Shown piece by piece: positions 7,559 through 11,380 of a stretch of DNA of 11,380 nt. The stretch spans positions 1-11,380 of the forward strand of contig JAGYLT010000045.1 in NCBI GenBank assembly GCA_018400545.1. Direction: 5' to 3'. Origin of the DNA: Bacteroidales bacterium. Lineage in GTDB: Bacteria > Bacteroidota > Bacteroidia > Bacteroidales > 4484-276. Under the pieces are notes generated by a model. The model had not been told where the DNA came from. It saw only the letters and a list, made by a program, of their open reading frames with translations, and did not search any database. Position numbers and translations under genes: made by a program. Within the stretch, counting starts at the first letter, position 1; each line of letters starts with the position of its first letter.

Positions 7559-9880
7559 ATGATGGACAAATTATTCAGAAAGGATGCCTTAACCTACCAT
7601 GCGGAAGGGCGTCCGGGGAAACTTGAGGTTATCCCCACCAAACCGTACACCACCAAACGCGACCTTTCACTGGCATACTCGCCCGGAGTTGCTGATCCGT
7701 GTTTGAAAATCAAAGATAATCCGGAGGATGTTTACAAATATACAGGCAAAGGAAACCTGGTAGCTGTTATCTCCAACGGAACGGCAGTGCTTGGCCTGGG
7801 AGATATTGGTGCAGAAGCAGGCAAACCTGTGATGGAAGGAAAGGGCTTGCTGTTTAAGATTTTTGCCGATATCGATGTTTTTGATATTGAAATCGATTTG
7901 AAGGATCCCCAAAAATTTATCGATACGGTTATAGCCATCGCCCCGACTTTTGGGGGCATCAATCTCGAGGATATCAAAGCCCCGGAGTGTTTTGAAATAG
8001 AGCGGAAAATACAGGAAGCGGTGGATATCCCGATAATGCACGACGACCAGCACGGTACTGCGATTATTACCGCGGCAGGATTACTCAATGCATTGAAAAT
8101 CAATAAAAAGAAAATAGAAGATCTGAAAATTGTGGTGAATGGCGCCGGAGCTTCCGCAGTTTCCTGTACGCGGCTGTACATCAAATTGGGAGCAAAACCC
8201 GAAAATATCATCATGCTCGATAGTAAGGGTGTGCTTTGCCGTAAGCGTACGGATCTAAATGAAGTGAAGCGGCAGTTTGCTTCTGATCATCCCTGCGAGA
8301 CCCTTGAAGAGGCCATCGAAGGTGCCGATATGTTTTTGGGGCTATCCGTTGGAGGTGCCCTCAAGAAAGAACTCCTCCTGAAGATGGCCAAAGATCCCAT
8401 TGTTTTTGCATTAGCCAATCCTGTACCGGAAATTATGTATGAGGAAGCCATGGCTACCCGCGAAGATGTGATTATGGCTACAGGCCGTTCCGATTATCCA
8501 AACCAGATTAACAATGTGTTGGGCTTCCCGTTTATTTTCAGGGGAGCGCTTGACGTCAGGGCGACCAGGATTAACGATGAAATGAAACTTGCTGCGTCAT
8601 ATGCACTGGCCGAACTCGCTACTGAGCCGGTACCTGAGCAGGTGAATGTAGCTTACCATGCCACCAACTTTTCATTTGGTAAAGAATATATCATTCCCAA
8701 GCCTTTCGATCCGAGGCTTATTACACGTTTGGCACCTGCAGTTGCCAAGGCAGCTATCGAGACTGGTGTTGCCCGTAAGCCCATCACCGACTGGGTTGCA
8801 TATAACGAAAGACTGGTTAAGAAGCTTGGAATCAGCAATCCGCTGGTTCGTCAGTTGCGCTTCCGCGCCATGGAAGACCCCAAGTCGGTGGTGTTCTCCG
8901 ATGCAGAAAACTACCAGATGTTGAAAGCGGCAGAGTTTGTGAAAAATCAGAAACTCGCTAACCCGATTTTGCTGGGCAATGAACAAAAAATAAAAGAGCT
9001 CGTCAGGGAGCATGATCTGGAAATCAATGGCATTGCGATTATCGATCCTTCATCACCAAATGAAACAGGCAGGAGAGAGCAATTTGCACAGCGGCTGCAC
9101 CAGAAACGTCAGCGCGATGGCATCACTTATCATACTGCACTTGGCAAGATGTACAACAAAAACTACTTTGCCCCGATGCTCGTAGAAAATGGTTTCGCCG
9201 ATGCGATGGTATCGGGACTCACCAACAATTATCCGCTATCGCTTACGCCGGCCATACAGGTTATTGGCAAAAAGAATGGTGCAAACCTGATTTCAGGGAT
9301 GTACATCATCAATACCAAAGAAGGGCCAATTTTCTTTGCTGATTGCACGGTGAATAAAAACCCAACAGCAGAGCAGCTCGTGGAAATCGCCCTGCAAACT
9401 GCCTATGCGGTGAAGCAACTGAATGTGGATCCGAGAATTGCCATGGTCACTTATTCCAACTTTGGCTCAAATCCGGGCAGAATTCCGAATATGGCCAAGG
9501 AAGCTGTGAGCATGCTGCACCGCGATTATCCCGATTTGGTTGTGGATGGCGAGATGCAGGCCAACGTAGCCCTGAACCCGGAACTGATGGAAGAAAACTT
9601 CCCATTCTCGAAGCTGGTGGGAGGCCCGGCCAATATCCTGATTTTTCCGTATCTCACAGCCGGAAATATCGCTTACAAGCTGTTGCAGGAACTGAGCCAT
9701 TTTGAGGTCATCGGTCCGGTAATTAACGGTATGGATAAATCTGTCCATATTTTACAGATGGGAAGTTCGGTACAGGAAATTATCAATATGGTAATGGTAG
9801 CGGTAATTGATGCACAGTGCGTTCAAAAGCGCGAATGCCAGGAAGATAAAGATGAGTTTTTTAAGAAAAGAGGTGAATAG
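7559..9880 (+). CDS. maeB: NADP-dependent malic enzyme with C-terminal phosphotransacetylase-like domain (MaeB type)
   Basis: This cytoplasmic enzyme oxidatively decarboxylates malate to pyruvate, usually with NADP+, supplying NADPH and linking the TCA cycle to pyruvate. Its 773 residues are close to E. coli MaeB (about 760). The malic enzyme half covers about 10-430. It shows SLAYSPGVADPC with the presumed catalytic Tyr40, KGLLFK with a candidate catalytic lysine at 95, NLEDIKAPECFEIE and HDDQHGTA supplying likely metal ligands (E137, D138, D162/D163), the dinucleotide-binding loop GAGAS (195-199), LANPVPE (285-291) and the GRSDYPNQINNVLGFPFIFRG region (309-329). Residues from about 430 to 765 resemble phosphotransacetylase, including SGLTNNYPLSLTP (552-564) and FPYLTAGNIAYK (696-707); in MaeB proteins this half is regulatory and assembly-related rather than a working Pta. 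NADP over NAD preference is inferred from the family. Two ATGs are adjacent (7559, 7562) and either could initiate. The gene ends at a strong terminator. Confidence 0.95.
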   Translation: MMDKLFRKDALTYHAEGRPGKLEVIPTKPYTTKRDLSLAYSPGVADPCLKIKDNPEDVYKYTGKGNLVAVISNGTAVLGLGDIGAEAGKPVMEGKGLLFKIFADIDVFDIEIDLKDPQKFIDTVIAIAPTFGGINLEDIKAPECFEIERKIQEAVDIPIMHDDQHGTAIITAAGLLNALKINKKKIEDLKIVVNGAGASAVSCTRLYIKLGAKPENIIMLDSKGVLCRKRTDLNEVKRQFASDHPCETLEEAIEGADMFLGLSVGGALKKELLLKMAKDPIVFALANPVPEIMYEEAMATREDVIMATGRSDYPNQINNVLGFPFIFRGALDVRATRINDEMKLAASYALAELATEPVPEQVNVAYHATNFSFGKEYIIPKPFDPRLITRLAPAVAKAAIETGVARKPITDWVAYNERLVKKLGISNPLVRQLRFRAMEDPKSVVFSDAENYQMLKAAEFVKNQKLANPILLGNEQKIKELVREHDLEINGIAIIDPSSPNETGRREQFAQRLHQKRQRDGITYHTALGKMYNKNYFAPMLVENGFADAMVSGLTNNYPLSLTPAIQVIGKKNGANLISGMYIINTKEGPIFFADCTVNKNPTAEQLVEIALQTAYAVKQLNVDPRIAMVTYSNFGSNPGRIPNMAKEAVSMLHRDYPDLVVDGEMQANVALNPELMEENFPFSKLVGGPANILIFPYLTAGNIAYKLLQELSHFEVIGPVINGMDKSVHILQMGSSVQEIINMVMVAVIDAQCVQKRECQEDKDEFFKKRGE

Positions 9881-9897
9881 TTAGCAATCAAAAATGG

Positions 9898-9931
9898 AAA
9901 AAGTCCTGGCTGAAGAGTCAGGACTTTTTTT
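9898..9931. terminator. Bidirectional intrinsic terminator between maeB and the DUF4301 gene
   Basis: AAAAAGTCCTG (9898-9908) pairs perfectly with CAGGACTTTTT (9919-9929). A G-T wobble and two further pairs extend the stem to a GAAG tetraloop at 9912-9915. A run of seven Ts (9925-9931) follows on the plus strand, and the A-run at 9898-9902 gives a T-run on the minus strand. It begins 17 bases after the maeB stop and lies about 55 bases past the DUF4301 stop, so one hairpin can end both convergent transcripts. Confidence 0.9.
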
Positions 9932-9986
9932 ATGCGCATCATATTCATAAAATGACTCAATGTCATCGTTCGAATTGGCAGATTGT

Positions 9987-11380
9987 TTACGGGTTCAAAT
10001 GCTGTTCCCTAAGCAGGTCGTTCACGGTTTTTACCGGGTTGAAAGTGATGATGGGCGTTTCCACAAAAACAGTGATCCAGTTGGCCATCGCACCATTCCA
10101 TAAGCCGGGCAGTTCCTGTGCCTTCAGGTTTTTTCCGTCTTTGGATTTGACGGAGATAAAACCGGTTTCCGGATCGACGAATTCACGCAGGTCAAAAGCA
10201 TTTCCCTTGTAATCCCGAACGCTGCAAACCAGGTCAACCGGGTTGAAGTGGGTGGCATTTCGAACGATTTCTTTCTGGCCGGCATCTTTCAGGTCGATTT
10301 GCGAGGATTCCACGATTTGCAGTGAAACCTCACCTTTTGAATTTTCAACCCAAAACGGGCCACCACCAGGCTCTCCTTCATTTTTCACCATTCCGCAAAT
10401 GCGGATCGGACGGTTCATCAGCTTTTGGAGCATGGCTGCTTTGGCCGATTTATCGAGGTCATCGAAATTATCAGGAAGCTGAAGCAGCAACTCGCTTTTG
10501 GCAAATGCGATAATCTCTTCCAGAAGCTCATCCGAAGCATTGCTGCTTTCAAGTTTTTCAAGGTATTCAAATGTTTTTTGGCGCAGGTGAATCAGCAGTC
10601 CGCCAATCACTTTCTTGTACAGATATGTGGGTTTTTTCAGCCGGTCAGGAACAATGTTATCGATGTTTTTCACAAAGATGATATCGCCCTTCAAATCGTT
10701 CAGGTTTTCTATCAAAGCACCGTGTCCGCCCGGGCGGAAAAGGATACTGCCATCGTTTTCGCGGAAGGGCTCGTTGTTCATATCCACAGCCATGGTATCG
10801 GTGGCCGGCTTTTGTTCCGAGAAAGTGATGTGGTATTTTACGTTGAATTTTTTCTCGTAAGATGGCACAACCGCTGCAACCGCTTCCTCAAATTTTGCCC
10901 GGTGCTCAGGCGAAACCGTAAAATGCACGTGCACCTCCCGGTTGGCATCCATGGCGTAATGTGCGCCTTCCACCAAATGCTCGCCCAGCGACATCCTCGA
11001 AAAATCATCGTACTGGTGAAATTTGAGCAGGCCTTTAGGAAGCCTGGCATATCCAAGGCCTTTATCAGTGAGCAGGTACTCCACAATTAAGCCGTATTTT
11101 TTCTCTTCGAGGAGCTCGTTGATGTCGAAGCCGTCTTTTTCAACAGCCGCTTTCAGGTCATTGTAAAAGGCAAATTTCCGAATGTGATCGATGAAATACC
11201 ACACCGAATTAAAACTCTTGTCGGCATCTATTTTTTCCAGGTCTTCGGAAGTGCCTTTGTACGACTCCATAAACTCGAACAAATGTTTAAACATTCGTGA
11301 AGCAGCGCCGGAAGCAGGGACGAATTTCAACAGTTTGTATTTCGACATTTCCTCGCTGTAAAAGGCTGCAAGTTCGTTGA
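9987..11380 (-). CDS. DUF4301 family protein, putative nucleotidyltransferase-like (5' end beyond window)
   Basis: I recognise this as a DUF4301 protein, a Bacteroidota family without an assigned function. The stop is TAA at 9987-9989 and 463 residues are visible. The first in-frame ATG is at 11348, but the frame stays open above it to the window edge (NELAAFYSEE precedes that Met). That ATG would place the glycine-rich loop at residue 9, and family members as I recall them are longer at the N-terminus, so the real start probably lies outside. Numbering from that ATG: KFVPASGAASRMFK (8-21), LPKGLLKFHQY (103-113), ITFSEQKPATDTMAV (174-188), FRPGGHGAL (204-212), IIFVKNIDN (223-231), RICGMVKNEGEPGGGPFWV (316-334) and ELPGLWNGAMANWITVF (412-428). 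Several resemble UDP-sugar pyrophosphorylase motifs (PPGHG, IFVSNIDN), so a sugar-nucleotide or related nucleotidyltransferase role is my inference. No signal peptide or membrane segment is visible in the part present. Confidence 0.85.
   Translation of the reverse strand, partial: NELAAFYSEEMSKYKLLKFVPASGAASRMFKHLFEFMESYKGTSEDLEKIDADKSFNSVWYFIDHIRKFAFYNDLKAAVEKDGFDINELLEEKKYGLIVEYLLTDKGLGYARLPKGLLKFHQYDDFSRMSLGEHLVEGAHYAMDANREVHVHFTVSPEHRAKFEEAVAAVVPSYEKKFNVKYHITFSEQKPATDTMAVDMNNEPFRENDGSILFRPGGHGALIENLNDLKGDIIFVKNIDNIVPDRLKKPTYLYKKVIGGLLIHLRQKTFEYLEKLESSNASDELLEEIIAFAKSELLLQLPDNFDDLDKSAKAAMLQKLMNRPIRICGMVKNEGEPGGGPFWVENSKGEVSLQIVESSQIDLKDAGQKEIVRNATHFNPVDLVCSVRDYKGNAFDLREFVDPETGFISVKSKDGKNLKAQELPGLWNGAMANWITVFVETPIITFNPVKTVNDLLREQHLNP

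Noticed and set aside
7667..8214. Minus-strand open frames of 128 and 160 residues inside maeB
   Set aside because: They overlap the conserved malic enzyme coding sequence in other frames and match no family I recognise.
9952..9966. ATGAC-TCAAT-GTCAT small hairpin after the DUF4301 gene
   Set aside because: A 5-bp stem without a T-run is expected by chance; the strong hairpin at 9898-9931 explains termination.
10425..11090. 221-residue plus-strand open frame
   Set aside because: It lies wholly antisense to the DUF4301 gene, whose strand has clear conserved motifs. The translation is rich in Phe and Cys and has no recognisable domain.
1..11380. Search for CRISPR arrays, insertion sequences, tRNA/rRNA genes, defence or phage genes
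   Set aside because: I saw no direct-repeat arrays, transposase motifs, terminal inverted repeats or structured RNA signatures; the window is densely filled by four chromosomal genes.

Overview
The window looks like ordinary chromosomal DNA from a member of the Bacteroidota, probably an environmental Bacteroidia-type lineage. Three things point there: a very large sprA gene (the outer-membrane translocon of the type IX secretion system, found only in this phylum), a DUF4301-family gene (typical of the phylum), and two exact matches to the phylum-specific -7 promoter element TAnnTTTG upstream of genes that have A-rich leaders rather than strong Shine-Dalgarno sites.

Layout from left to right. 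Bases 1-6518 (minus) are one uninterrupted reading frame for SprA. It starts at a TTG codon behind a signal peptide, and its C-terminal end lies beyond the left edge. A 159-base gap with only a weak possible terminator separates it from ruvA (6678-7274, minus), the Holliday-junction-binding subunit of RuvAB. A 284-base AT-rich divergent promoter region (7275-7558) leads into maeB (7559-9880, plus), a full-length malic enzyme fused to a phosphotransacetylase-like domain. A strong bidirectional hairpin terminator (about 9898-9931) separates maeB from the convergent DUF4301 gene (9987 to beyond 11380, minus), whose N-terminus lies beyond the right edge.

The genes do not form one pathway. They are a housekeeping neighbourhood: protein export and gliding (sprA), recombination and repair (ruvA), central carbon metabolism (maeB) and a gene of unknown function. 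ruvA and sprA lie in the same direction and may be cotranscribed, since no convincing separate sprA promoter is visible. As far as I recall, a malic enzyme-ruvA-sprA order also occurs in other Bacteroidota, so the layout is probably ancestral.

I found no mobile element, CRISPR array, tRNA, rRNA or obviously new multi-gene system. The points most worth a second look are: the DUF4301 protein carries motifs that look like a UDP-sugar pyrophosphorylase active site; RuvA has an altered acidic-pin loop; and SprA carries two calcium-loop-like acidic motifs.
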